64,000 nucleotides of DNA from an uncultured Pseudomonadales bacterium (GTDB lineage Bacteria > Pseudomonadota > Gammaproteobacteria > Pseudomonadales > Azotimanducaceae), in the NCBI GenBank assembly GCA_958296295.1, contig OY282460.1:1426001-1490000 (forward strand), written 5' to 3'. Numbering within the stretch: position 1 is the stretch's first letter; every line of letters starts with the position of its first letter. A model generated the notes under the pieces. The model saw only the letters and a list, made by a program, of their open reading frames with translations. It had not been told where the DNA came from and did no database searches. Positions 35,785-43,919 of the stretch are shown here, piece after piece. A program made the translations under genes and the position numbers.

Positions 35785-36924
35785 CTAGAGCCGTCGCAGG
35801 TACCAAGCCAACACCGGATCGACCAGACGCCAGCGGTCGTCGTTTTCGCGGCGGATCAGGTCTTCGCGTTCGAGCACTTCCTTGGCGCGGTTGCCGGTGG
35901 ACGTGGCGAGCCGGATGGGCGCCAGGAACTGGTGCGCGGCGGGGTGTTGAACGCCGTCGGGCGCCTTGGCAATTGCCCGCAGCAAGGCCCGCTGACTGGC
36001 GGCGAGACCGACGACGCGAGCCGCGGCGACGGGCTTGTCCTCCATGGCGATCCGTTCCCAAGCGGCGTCCACCGCTTCGACCTCCGGCGGCGTCGAGCCG
36101 TTCCACAGCCGCGAACAGAGCGCATTGACATAGTAGGGGTGGCGAGCGGTGACGGCCAGAATCCGGTCTATGACGCGGTCCGCGACGACGTCTCCCCAAC
36201 GTCGGTCACTCGCCTGCCGCAGGAAATCCCGATAGTCCGCCGCGGCGATGCGTCCCAACGTGAGCTTGCGGCACAGGCGAAAGAGCGGGCGATCCTCCTG
36301 CTCGAACATGGGTGCCAGCAGATGCCGCTGGCTGCCGGCGAACAGGCAGGTGACGTTGACCAAGCGCTCCACCGCATGGCGCAGAGCGCCTTCCAGACTG
36401 GCGCCCCCGTTGATGGCGCCAAGTTGCTGAAACTCGTCCAGAACGAGGACTGCGCGCCGATCATGCAGACCGGCGGCGCGGTCCAGCCCAAGAAGCGCTT
36501 CCACCACGCCCTGACCTGCCCGCCCCGGCGGGCTGAGTTTCATCGACAGCCCCAAAGCGCCGAGCGAGAACTCCGGTTTCAACGCGCCGAACGCCTCGCC
36601 GAGCCGGCGAGCCGCCGACCGCCCCTTCGGCGCGATCAGCACTCCCAAGCGCTCCACCGCCTCCAGCAGCTGCGCTTCGAAATCGCGCGCGTCATGGGCT
36701 ACCAGCAGGTCGATGGTGGTGGCCGCGACCTCGCGACCGGCACGGTGGAGGTCCTCCACCACCTGCTCCACAAGACTGGTCTTGCCCATTCGGCGACGCC
36801 CCCACAGCCAAGTGTGACGGACATCGAGCATGTTGCGCCCCAGCTCGGCGCGTTCCTTGGTGCGGTTGCAGTGCGCGACGCCGGTGGCGACGCCGAGCGG
36901 GAAGAAGTCCGGTTGGCCAGCCAT
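35785..36924 (-). CDS. AAA/STAND-like ATPase (ATPase_2 type)
   Basis: This 379-residue protein is a P-loop ATPase of the archaeal-type ATPase family (PF01637-like, related to STAND NTPases). Walker A is GRRRMGKTSL (42-51), Walker B is AVLVLDEFQQL (158-168), and LFAGSQRHLL follows as the sensor. A winged-helix part (about 300-379) ends with DPVLAWYLRRL, typical of the family. Such proteins serve as signalling or defence switches, or accompany mobile elements; no partner gene is obvious here. An array of GTTCCCG motifs lies directly upstream of its start. It follows the IS-DUF349 region on the minus strand. Confidence 0.88.
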   Translation of the reverse strand: MAGQPDFFPLGVATGVAHCNRTKERAELGRNMLDVRHTWLWGRRRMGKTSLVEQVVEDLHRAGREVAATTIDLLVAHDARDFEAQLLEAVERLGVLIAPKGRSAARRLGEAFGALKPEFSLGALGLSMKLSPPGRAGQGVVEALLGLDRAAGLHDRRAVLVLDEFQQLGAINGGASLEGALRHAVERLVNVTCLFAGSQRHLLAPMFEQEDRPLFRLCRKLTLGRIAAADYRDFLRQASDRRWGDVVADRVIDRILAVTARHPYYVNALCSRLWNGSTPPEVEAVDAAWERIAMEDKPVAAARVVGLAASQRALLRAIAKAPDGVQHPAAHQFLAPIRLATSTGNRAKEVLEREDLIRRENDDRWRLVDPVLAWYLRRL

Positions 36925-36980
36925 GCGCCCAAGACTACACCAAGAAGCGCGATCTATGGAACATGCTGTTGCGCTCCACT

Positions 36981-37037
36981 AGTTGAGGTTCCCGGAAATT
37001 GCGTTCCCGCAAGTTGCGTTCCCGATGTAGCGGGAAC
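36981..37037. repeat. Iteron-like array of GTTCCCG motifs with a terminal hairpin
   Basis: Three units of exactly 15 bases (36981-36995, 36996-37010, 37011-37025) each end in GTTCCCG plus one base; units two and three match at 13 of 15 positions. A fourth motif, inverted as CGGGAAC at 37031-37037, pairs with the third to form a 7-bp stem with a 6-base loop (37018-37037). It sits in the 212-bp gap between the DUF349 gene stop and the ATPase gene start, both minus strand. It could be an operator of the ATPase gene or a protein-binding array. Confidence 0.75.
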
Positions 37038-37136
37038 ACGCGGGCCAACGATGCGAGGCTTGGCTCACGTCTCGAGACCTGGGGGCCGGTCGCGAAACTT
37101 GTTTGGGCGCCTTCCTGTCGGCCGGTCGGCGAGCCG

Positions 37137-39506
37137 CTATTGGCCGCGCTCCTGTTCCACGACCGCCCGGTCGGCGTCGCGGATGACCGTTTCGGCGCGG
37201 CGCAGGAGTTCCTTCGGCAGCGAGCCCAAGGCGTCCACGCGGCGTTCGTAGTCGGCCACCGCGTTGCGATCGAGAGAAGCGTCCAAGTCCACGCGCCGTT
37301 CCAGTTCGCCGAGCAGCGACTCCGCCTCGTCGATGGCGGCGCGTCTTTCCCGGTGGCGGCCCATGGCCTCGGTGCTGGCGGTGAAGACAGCGTCGCACTC
37401 GGCGCGAAACCGTTTCCACAAACGCTGATCGACGCTGCGGGGCACCGGGCCGGCTTGCTTCCAGCGGCGTTGCAGCGCTTTCATGGCGGCGGCTTTGGCG
37501 CTTGCCTGTTCGCCGGATTCGCGCACCTTGTTGGCTTCGGCGACGAGGCTCTCCTTGGCCTCGATATTGCGTTGCCACGCCTCTTTGAGCAGCGCGTGGA
37601 CGCGGCTCGCCAGTTCCTCGAAACGCTCCTTGAGCGGGCGTTCCGCCTTGCGTTCCACCGGGTGGTACTTCGACCATTCCGCCCTGGCTTGGCGCAGCAC
37701 TTGTTCCACGCCGCGCCAGTCGGCCTTCTTCCAATCGTTGTTTTCCAGGAAGTCCTCCAAGGCGCCGACGATGGCGCGACGCTGCTCCAGATTGAACGCC
37801 CGTCGCTCCGCGTGGGCCTTGAAGTGCGCGCGGCACGGCGCGAAGGCCAGCTCCGCCGCGGTGTCAAAACGTTTTCGCAGAGCGCGCCCTCCCCGCATGT
37901 CCGCCGGCCCCAGCTCGTTCCAGCGTTGCCGCAGGTCGCGCACGGCCACCGTTTGCTCGGCTGGCGAGCGCGGCTGTTCGGCGAGCGCTTCCATCTCTTC
38001 GCACAGCGCCTCCCGTCGCGGCGCCTCCGCGTACTGGCGCCATTCGCGCAGTTCCCGTGCGGCCGCGCCGAGTTGCGCAAGTTCGGCGCTGAACACGCGC
38101 GCGTTTTCCTTCGGCAGCCGGCTCACCATCTCGCGCAGCTTCTCGTGGTGCTCGATCGCTTGCCGGCCCGCTCCGCTTTCGGCCTTTTCGCGCAGTTCGC
38201 GTAGCTGCCGCGCCACCTCGGCCGCCAGCGTCTCGGCTTCGGCGACGCAGCCGGCGGCGGCTTCGCCGAGGGCCTGCTCGCGCTGGCGAAGAGCCGTCAG
38301 TTGCGCCGGCTCGGCGACGGCTTCCGGCCAGCCGTGGCGGGCGATCAGGCGTTGCACTTCGGCGCGCTGGCGATCGAGTTCCCGTTGGCGCGCGTCGAAG
38401 GGGCCGAATTGCGTTGTTGGCAACCGCGCCGCCAACGCCGCCGCGGCGGCGTCCGCCAACGCGCCGGCGCGCTCGATGTCCTGCACGCGGGTGGCGACCG
38501 TGGAGACGACGTCGTGGAAACGCCCGCTTGGCGTTTCATCCGGCGGTTCGGTGTCCGCCAAGACGCCCCAATCCGCCAACAGCTCGTCGAGGTCGGCCTT
38601 CGTGGCGCGCGCGCAATCGCCGGCGGCGGCCATGTCTTCGATCGCCGCCATCGCCGCTTCCACTCGCGCCCGCAGGGCCTCGGCCCGCGCAACCAGCACG
38701 CCCCAAGCCTCGGGGTCCGCATGCTGCTCTTTGGGCGTTGGCCGCCGCGTCGGAAAGCGCTGCCGCAACACTTCCGAATCCCGCTTGGCCACGCCAAAAC
38801 GTGCCAGTGTGGCATCCGTGGCCGCTATCGCCGCCAAGTGATCCTCCCACTTGCGCTCCAGCGCGTGCCGGCGCGCGTCGTAGTGGACGTCGTCGTCCGC
38901 AATGGCCGTTGCCGCGGCCAACAGCCCTTCGGTGCGGCCGTCTTCGCCGTCGCGGACGGCTTGCGCGTTGTTGTGCAACGTCGAGCGTTCGCGGACGAGC
39001 CGATGCGCCGCGTTGTCGGCGCCTCGGGCGCGCTTCGCAAGCGCCGCGAGCGTTGCGACGTCCCAGATGCCGTCCACCACTTCCAGACGGACGCCGGCGG
39101 CGGGGTGGGAGAGGATGGCGTCAGCGCGTTCTCCAACGTCTTGGATACGCGACGCGGCTTCCAGGGCGCTCTCGGCGGTGCCGGCCGATGCGACCTCGGC
39201 GCGCAAGATCGCCGGGTGTTCACGCAACGGCGGCGGGACGGTTCCGGCCGGCAACGCGCGCAGCCGCTCCAGGGCTTCGGCGGCCACGGTGGCGTCGGCG
39301 AGTGCTTGGACGATCGGTGCCGCCCGCGTCAGACGCGCCAGCGCCGCCAAGCGCACCGCCCGGTCGGCGTCGCCGAGGAACATGCGCTCGAGATCGTCTT
39401 GGGCGTCGTCGCCGAGAGCGGCCAAGGCGGCGATCCGCGCTTCCGGGGTGGGCGCGTCAAGGCGAGGCTTGCGTTTCAGCGGGTGGCGTTTTGCGAAGCT
39501 GAACAT
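37137..39506 (-). CDS. Large DUF349 coiled-coil protein
   Basis: This 789-residue cytoplasmic protein starts MFSFAKRHPLKRKPRLDAP. The first 170 residues look like HEAT-type helical repeats (PEARIAALAAL, DRAVRLAALARLTRA). The rest is long charged helices with several DUF349-type modules, for example KADWRGVEQVLRQARAEWSK, LRQRWNELGPADM and LQRRWKQAGPVPRSVDQRLW. DUF349 proteins are poorly understood and are seen in many gammaproteobacteria. The ATG at 39506 is the likely start; the frame extends to 39575 without support. Its upstream region ends 94 bases away at the IS, which may have changed its promoter. Confidence 0.88.
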   Translation of the reverse strand: MFSFAKRHPLKRKPRLDAPTPEARIAALAALGDDAQDDLERMFLGDADRAVRLAALARLTRAAPIVQALADATVAAEALERLRALPAGTVPPPLREHPAILRAEVASAGTAESALEAASRIQDVGERADAILSHPAAGVRLEVVDGIWDVATLAALAKRARGADNAAHRLVRERSTLHNNAQAVRDGEDGRTEGLLAAATAIADDDVHYDARRHALERKWEDHLAAIAATDATLARFGVAKRDSEVLRQRFPTRRPTPKEQHADPEAWGVLVARAEALRARVEAAMAAIEDMAAAGDCARATKADLDELLADWGVLADTEPPDETPSGRFHDVVSTVATRVQDIERAGALADAAAAALAARLPTTQFGPFDARQRELDRQRAEVQRLIARHGWPEAVAEPAQLTALRQREQALGEAAAGCVAEAETLAAEVARQLRELREKAESGAGRQAIEHHEKLREMVSRLPKENARVFSAELAQLGAAARELREWRQYAEAPRREALCEEMEALAEQPRSPAEQTVAVRDLRQRWNELGPADMRGGRALRKRFDTAAELAFAPCRAHFKAHAERRAFNLEQRRAIVGALEDFLENNDWKKADWRGVEQVLRQARAEWSKYHPVERKAERPLKERFEELASRVHALLKEAWQRNIEAKESLVAEANKVRESGEQASAKAAAMKALQRRWKQAGPVPRSVDQRLWKRFRAECDAVFTASTEAMGRHRERRAAIDEAESLLGELERRVDLDASLDRNAVADYERRVDALGSLPKELLRRAETVIRDADRAVVEQERGQ

Positions 39507-39590
39507 GGGCTCGGTGATGCGCGAAGCGGCTCGTTTGCGTCCAAGCAGGCGGCATTTTGCGACTCGCCACGGCAATACGCAATGCCGGTA

Positions 39591-39600
39591 AGCCGCCAGC
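39591..39600. repeat. Target-site duplication, left side of IS copy 2
   Basis: The 10-mer AGCCGCCAGC borders IS copy 2 and recurs exactly at 41257-41266. It differs completely from the duplication of copy 1. Confidence 0.88.
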
Positions 39601-41256
39601 AGGTTCTCCCGCTAACGGCACGGCCTGTTCGCGAGTCGGCTTGCGGCGTCGGCTTGTGAAGAAAAGGGCAAGACCCGTCCTCCATGCCTAGTGTGGATGC
39701 GGAGGCGGCGATGTCGGTTCCCTGAAGAGGCAAGGCGGTCCGAGCGCGACCCGGCCCGGCGTCCGGGTCAGGACGTGTCGAGCGGCACCGGCACGGGCGC
39801 CTCGTGGCCGAAGGCCAAGGCCCGGTAGAACGTGTCCCAGTCGGGCAGGAGAAAAGTCGTGAACAGCGAGCGGAAGTCCTCCCAGAAGTATGTCGGACGC
39901 CGCTTGCGCTCCAGCGCCGCCCGGAACAGCGGGCAGCATGTCGCCTGCAACTGGTCCATGCCGAACGCCAGCATCATCAAACAGGCGAACACCGTCGCCA
40001 GATTCTTCTTGCCGTGGCCGAAGTTGTGCTCGAACTCGTAGCCTTGGTTCTTCAGGGTGTTGAACGTCTCGTTCTCGATCCGCCAGCGCGCCCGCCCGGC
40101 ACGCATCAGCTCCATCGCGTTCCATCGGTCTATCCGCAGGTCCGTGACCCACGAGAAATGCCTCTCCTTGCCGTTCGGCCTCCTTTCCCAATATTCGAGG
40201 AAGTTCACCTCCAGATCCGGGTGCGAGTCGTTCAGCGGCGCTCCGTTCGACCACCGGAAACGGTGCTCCACGCCGTCCGCGTCCACCGTCTCCCAGCGCT
40301 CCACGCCCGGCTTCGCCCCCGGCGCCCGCGGCGCCGACTCCAACTCGTCGACCCACGCGAACAGCGCCTTGTGGTCGCCCGGCTTCGCGCCCAGCACGAA
40401 GCCCATGTCCAGCTCCTTCAGCAGCCGGACGTGCGGCCCGTTCGACGCCAGGCCGTCCTCCACCACCACCAGCGGCAGGTGCGGATGCTCCCGGCGCAGC
40501 GCCGTCAGCAGACGCTTCGACGCGTTCCGCTCGCAGTCGTTCTTCCTCGCGCCGTCCGTCTTCAGGATCGGCTCCGGCGGAACCACCGGCAGAACCTGCC
40601 GATGCTCCGGATGGACCAGCACCGCGCACAGCGACTGGTGGTAGTACTCCAAGCTCCCGTCCCGCCGCCTCTTCACGCAGCAGTTGCCGCAATGCACCGT
40701 CGGCGACGAGAAGTGCCCCGTGCCGTCCACCGACAGCAGGTGCCGTCCGCCCAGCCACTCGTAAACCCGCAGAACCCCGCCGCGCTGCGCCAGCGCGAAC
40801 AGACGCTTGAACGGACGACGCAGCTCATCCGGTTCCAGCACGTCCAGACGCTCCCGCATCCGGCTGTCCGACGGCGCCCGCCGAATCCCGAACAGGCCGC
40901 GCAGGTTCTCCTCCCGCGCCGACGGCTCGCCAAGCCCGCGAGCATCCCGGTCGAACCGCAGCAGCGACGGATACTTCAGCGCGAAGATCGCCAGACCCGA
41001 CATCAGGCAGTCCGACAGACTCAACCCGCGGCTCGACACCCCGTCCCCGATCCGCCCGAAGCAGCGGCGCATCTCCGCCACCATCCCCGGCATCGACAGA
41101 TCCTTCCGAAACTTCGCCTCGCGTCCCATCCTTGGACTCCTTGCCCGAAATCGAGTCGATTATCCCCCAACGCCTCCAAAAGTCTGCGAGAAACTATTTT
41201 CCAGCGCGCCGCCAGCCCTTGTGCCACGCGGGCTCAGGAATTAGCGGGAATCGCTG
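39601..41256 (-). mobile_element. Insertion sequence, copy 2 (inverted)
   Basis: This is the same 1656-bp element as at 102-1757, in the opposite orientation, with the same inverted-repeat ends (TCCCGCTAA core) and a perfect 10-bp target duplication at 39591-39600 and 41257-41266. It lies between the DUF349 gene (minus) and the alpha/beta hydrolase gene (plus) and cuts no open frame that I can see. Because the two copies are identical and inverted, recombination between them could invert the 38-kb segment; their distinct matched duplications show this has not happened in the present arrangement. Confidence 0.93.
39768..41129 (-). CDS. DDE transposase of IS copy 2
   Basis: The 453-residue translation is identical to that of the copy at 228-1589, with the same presumed catalytic residues D135, D225 and E352/E354. 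The frame is intact, so both copies could supply transposase. The start lies 127 bases inside the element end and is preceded by CAAGGAGTCCAAGG. Confidence 0.93.
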   Translation of the reverse strand: MGREAKFRKDLSMPGMVAEMRRCFGRIGDGVSSRGLSLSDCLMSGLAIFALKYPSLLRFDRDARGLGEPSAREENLRGLFGIRRAPSDSRMRERLDVLEPDELRRPFKRLFALAQRGGVLRVYEWLGGRHLLSVDGTGHFSSPTVHCGNCCVKRRRDGSLEYYHQSLCAVLVHPEHRQVLPVVPPEPILKTDGARKNDCERNASKRLLTALRREHPHLPLVVVEDGLASNGPHVRLLKELDMGFVLGAKPGDHKALFAWVDELESAPRAPGAKPGVERWETVDADGVEHRFRWSNGAPLNDSHPDLEVNFLEYWERRPNGKERHFSWVTDLRIDRWNAMELMRAGRARWRIENETFNTLKNQGYEFEHNFGHGKKNLATVFACLMMLAFGMDQLQATCCPLFRAALERKRRPTYFWEDFRSLFTTFLLPDWDTFYRALAFGHEAPVPVPLDTS

Positions 41257-41266
41257 AGCCGCCAGC
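41257..41266. repeat. Target-site duplication, right side of IS copy 2
   Basis: This is an exact copy of the 10-mer at 39591-39600. The remaining 140 bases up to the next gene hold its ribosome site and presumably its promoter; I see no clear -35/-10 pair. Confidence 0.88.
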
Positions 41267-41406
41267 GCCGTGGTTCGCCCCGTTCGAACAGCGCGGGCTT
41301 GCCGGGCGACGGATTCGGCGCGCGCTTCCCGCAGGGTCGGCCAAGGCAACGATGGCGCCAAGATGGGGTAGGCTTCCATCGCGTTTGGCGGGTCGGGGAG
41401 TTCCAA

Positions 41407-42339
41407 GTGGCGCGTTGGGATCGGGCGAACGAACCGCGAATCCCGGACTGGTTTTGGGCCGCGGTGGAAACACAAGCAGAGGTTCGCGTGGTGGAGGTGG
41501 ACGAGTGCGACGTCCACTACCACCAGTGGGGCGCCGGCGATGGCGGCGCGGCGGCCAAACCCGGCATGTTGTTCGTTCACGGCATGAACGCCCACCGTCG
41601 TTGGTGGGACTTCATCGGCCCGCAGTTCTTGGACAGCTACCGGGTGGCGGCAATGGATCTGACCGGCATGGGAGATTCGGACTATCGCCACGCCTACAGC
41701 GCCGAGACCTACGCCGCCGAGATCGCCAGCGTGTGCGACGACGCCGGCTTCGGCACGGACGTGGTGGTGGTCGGTCACAGCTTTGGCGGCGCCATGGCGG
41801 TCAAAGCGGCCAATTCCTACCCGGCCCGTTTCGGCGCGTTGGTGCTGGTGGATTCGGGGCTCCGCCACCCGGACGAACCGGAGCCGGATCATCCGCCCCT
41901 CGGTGGAGGCCGAGCGAAGGTCTATCCCGATAGGGAAACCGCCCAAGCGCGATTCCGACTCTATCCTCCGCAGCCCTGCGCGAACGACTACATCCTCGCC
42001 TACATCGCGAGACACTCGCTGATGCCGCTGGACGGCGCCGGCTGGGCTTGGAAGTTCGACGAGGAGCTGCCGCTCACACTCGCCGGCGCCGAACGCGCCG
42101 CGGGGGACTACGCGAGCCTGGCCGTGCCCACCGGCATCGTCTACGGGGCCTTGAGCGCGTCCTTTAGTCGACGAACGCTGGAACACACGGTGGCGCTGTT
42201 GCCCGGCGAAGTGCCCGTTCGAGCGGTGGCGGACGCCCGTCACCACGTCTTCTTGGACCAGCCGCTCGCGTTCGTGGACGCCCTGCGCGAAGTCGCGGCG
42301 CAGACCCGCCGCCCTAGGCCGGCGAGAGAAAGGTCTTGA
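41407..42339 (+). CDS. Alpha/beta-hydrolase fold protein
   Basis: This 310-residue cytoplasmic alpha/beta hydrolase has the nucleophile elbow VVGHSFGGAM, the oxyanion region FVHGMNAHRRWWDFIGPQ, LTGMGDSDYRHAYSAE and a late histidine in DARHHVFLDQP. The substrate is unknown. The GTG at 41407 has GGGGAG six bases upstream. The protein begins close to the IS (140 bases), so the element may affect its promoter. Its last 26 bases overlap the 3' end of the convergent lipoprotein gene at 42314. Confidence 0.92.
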   Translation: MARWDRANEPRIPDWFWAAVETQAEVRVVEVDECDVHYHQWGAGDGGAAAKPGMLFVHGMNAHRRWWDFIGPQFLDSYRVAAMDLTGMGDSDYRHAYSAETYAAEIASVCDDAGFGTDVVVVGHSFGGAMAVKAANSYPARFGALVLVDSGLRHPDEPEPDHPPLGGGRAKVYPDRETAQARFRLYPPQPCANDYILAYIARHSLMPLDGAGWAWKFDEELPLTLAGAERAAGDYASLAVPTGIVYGALSASFSRRTLEHTVALLPGEVPVRAVADARHHVFLDQPLAFVDALREVAAQTRRPRPARERS

Positions 42340-43078
42340 TCTGGTCGGCGAGTTTCTCGCAGGCCATTTGGCGCACGCGGGCTATGAAGGGCAGCGGCAC
42401 GACAACGGCTGGAACGAAACTGGTGCCGGACGCTTCCGAGCTGAGCGTGCCGGCGGCGGTGCCGTTGCGCACGTCCCACACCGACGCCTCGTAGTTGGCG
42501 CCGTTTTCCCACGAGAGGAAACCGAAACACGCCGGAATGCCGCCGGTGACCACGGTGCATTGCAGTGTGCCGCTCTCGTCCGAGCGCTGCGTGGAGCCTT
42601 CTATCCACACCAGGTAGCGCACGCCGATCTCGCGGATGCGGGCCGCGATCAGCGGCCGGCCGATGACGTTGGCGAGATCCTCCATGTTGAGCGGCGCTGT
42701 GCGCGGTTCGAACCACGGGAACGTGGCGTCCACGAAGTGCTGTTCGGTGAGCACGGGCACGGCGCTGGGGCCGCGGCTCACGTGGTTGCTGAGGCATGCG
42801 ACGAAATCGTCTTCGGTTTCGCTTTGCGTCTTGTGCTTGCGCGAGAGGATCACGATCGAGTCGTCGCCGAGGTTGGTGGGCGCCTGCCGAACCTGCTGCA
42901 CCGTCGATTGCACGCTGCAACCGGCAAGCAGCCCGAAGGCGAGCAGCACGCCCGCCGCGGCGCCGCCAACACGGAGCCCCCGCGCGGTACCGAGCGGGAG
43001 GGCAAGGGTGGTGCGGGAGGCTGCCCGCCGGGCGCTTGTTCCCCGAAGGTTCGCCGAATGGCTGGCGGACTTGCTCAT
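42314..43078 (-). CDS. Lipoprotein, last gene of the motor-like operon
   Basis: I do not recognise a named family. The 254-residue protein has a long basic leader, a membrane stretch and lipobox LLAGC with Cys54; an internal start would give a normal signal length. The mature part has a TolB-like alternating beta pattern with DDSIVILSRKHKTQ, NVIGRPLIAARIREIGVRYL and ASVWDVRNGTAAGTLSSEA, which suggests a small outer-membrane-attached domain that assembles on others. Cysteines in CLSNH, LQCTVV and PACFGF may pair. The start overlaps the stop of the next gene upstream by four bases (ATGA). Confidence 0.82.
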   Translation of the reverse strand: MSKSASHSANLRGTSARRAASRTTLALPLGTARGLRVGGAAAGVLLAFGLLAGCSVQSTVQQVRQAPTNLGDDSIVILSRKHKTQSETEDDFVACLSNHVSRGPSAVPVLTEQHFVDATFPWFEPRTAPLNMEDLANVIGRPLIAARIREIGVRYLVWIEGSTQRSDESGTLQCTVVTGGIPACFGFLSWENGANYEASVWDVRNGTAAGTLSSEASGTSFVPAVVVPLPFIARVRQMACEKLADQIKTFLSPA

Positions 43079-43818
43079 GGATTTCCCTCCGCGCCGGCGG
43101 AACCGGCTTCTAGCTGGGCTTTTTCGCGCAATTCGAACGCCAGCACCGCGGCGGCGTCGCGCAACGCCCAGATCGCGGCGGCGTTCAAGGCTTCCGCCTC
43201 GTCGCCGTGGTTGCGACCGCTGACTTTGCCGTAGCCGATGAGCGGCCACTCGGTGCGCAAGTTGCCGGCGGTGTCGAACAGTCGAATCCGGTAGCGGATC
43301 CACACTTCGAAGAAATCCAACTTGGTTTGCTTCGGAGTGGCGAACTGCACTTCCTCGATGGTTGGCGCGAGCACCCCGCGGATGCCCGCCAAGTTCCCTT
43401 CACCGCCGGCGCGCCGGAACGGCGTGGGTTCGGCGGAGGTTTCCGCGGCGCTGTCCGCGCCATCCTCCTCGCCATCTTCCGCGGCGGCTTCGCCGCTGGC
43501 TTGTGGCGCGGCGGCCGGAGGCGACGCCTGCTCCACGGGGACGACATCGGTGAACACCGCGTTGAAGACGCGAGCGAACACCGGCTCTTGGGACGCGCCG
43601 ATGTCGATGCTGTAGGCGCCTTGGTCGTCCACCTCCTCCAAGTGGACGAAGCTCTTGAGCGCGTCCTCGAAATACACGCCGACGGGCATGTCGATCGGCT
43701 CCACCAACGGCCTCGGGACCTCGATGTCCACGGTGACGGACGCGCCGCCGGCGCAGCCGCCGAGGGCGGGAAGGAGCATGGCCGCGGTTGCCGCCGCGAG
43801 CCACGAGGGTGGCGGCAT
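43075..43818 (-). CDS. Lipoprotein of the motor-like operon
   Basis: I do not recognise a named family. The 247-residue protein has a signal with lipobox LGGC (Cys22), then SVTVDIEVPRPLVEPIDMPV and GVYFEDALKSF. An acidic, low-complexity linker (about 100-135, Ala/Glu/Asp-rich) precedes a domain with FFEVWIRYRIRLFD and WPLIGYGKVSGRNHGDEAEALNAA that may be secreted beta structure. The pattern of pairing an early IEVPRP..MP segment with a late LRT-WPLIGYGK segment is like other envelope lipoproteins that form periplasmic complexes. The ATG at 43818 is chosen because a longer frame lacks support. 101 bases separate it from the vWA gene upstream. Confidence 0.82.
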   Translation of the reverse strand: MPPPSWLAAATAAMLLPALGGCAGGASVTVDIEVPRPLVEPIDMPVGVYFEDALKSFVHLEEVDDQGAYSIDIGASQEPVFARVFNAVFTDVVPVEQASPPAAAPQASGEAAAEDGEEDGADSAAETSAEPTPFRRAGGEGNLAGIRGVLAPTIEEVQFATPKQTKLDFFEVWIRYRIRLFDTAGNLRTEWPLIGYGKVSGRNHGDEAEALNAAAIWALRDAAAVLAFELREKAQLEAGSAGAEGNP

Positions 43819-43919
43819 CTGTCGACGGGGCTGGCGGTTGGCCGGGCGCACGACAGCTACTTTAGCGCAAGACGCCGTGCGCCGCTTGGCCGACTGCCGC
43901 TTGTTCGGCGGGGCCACGC

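Noticed and set aside
37026..37037. TAGCGGGAAC resembling the IS end TTAGCGGGA
   Set aside because: Only about nine bases agree, and the same motif is better explained as the inverted member of the local GTTCCCG array. No second end or duplication is seen.
102..41256. 38-kb composite transposon bounded by inverted IS copies
   Set aside because: Each copy has its own matched target duplication, and the interior is mostly housekeeping genes in conserved order. A composite element would share one duplication at its outer ends.
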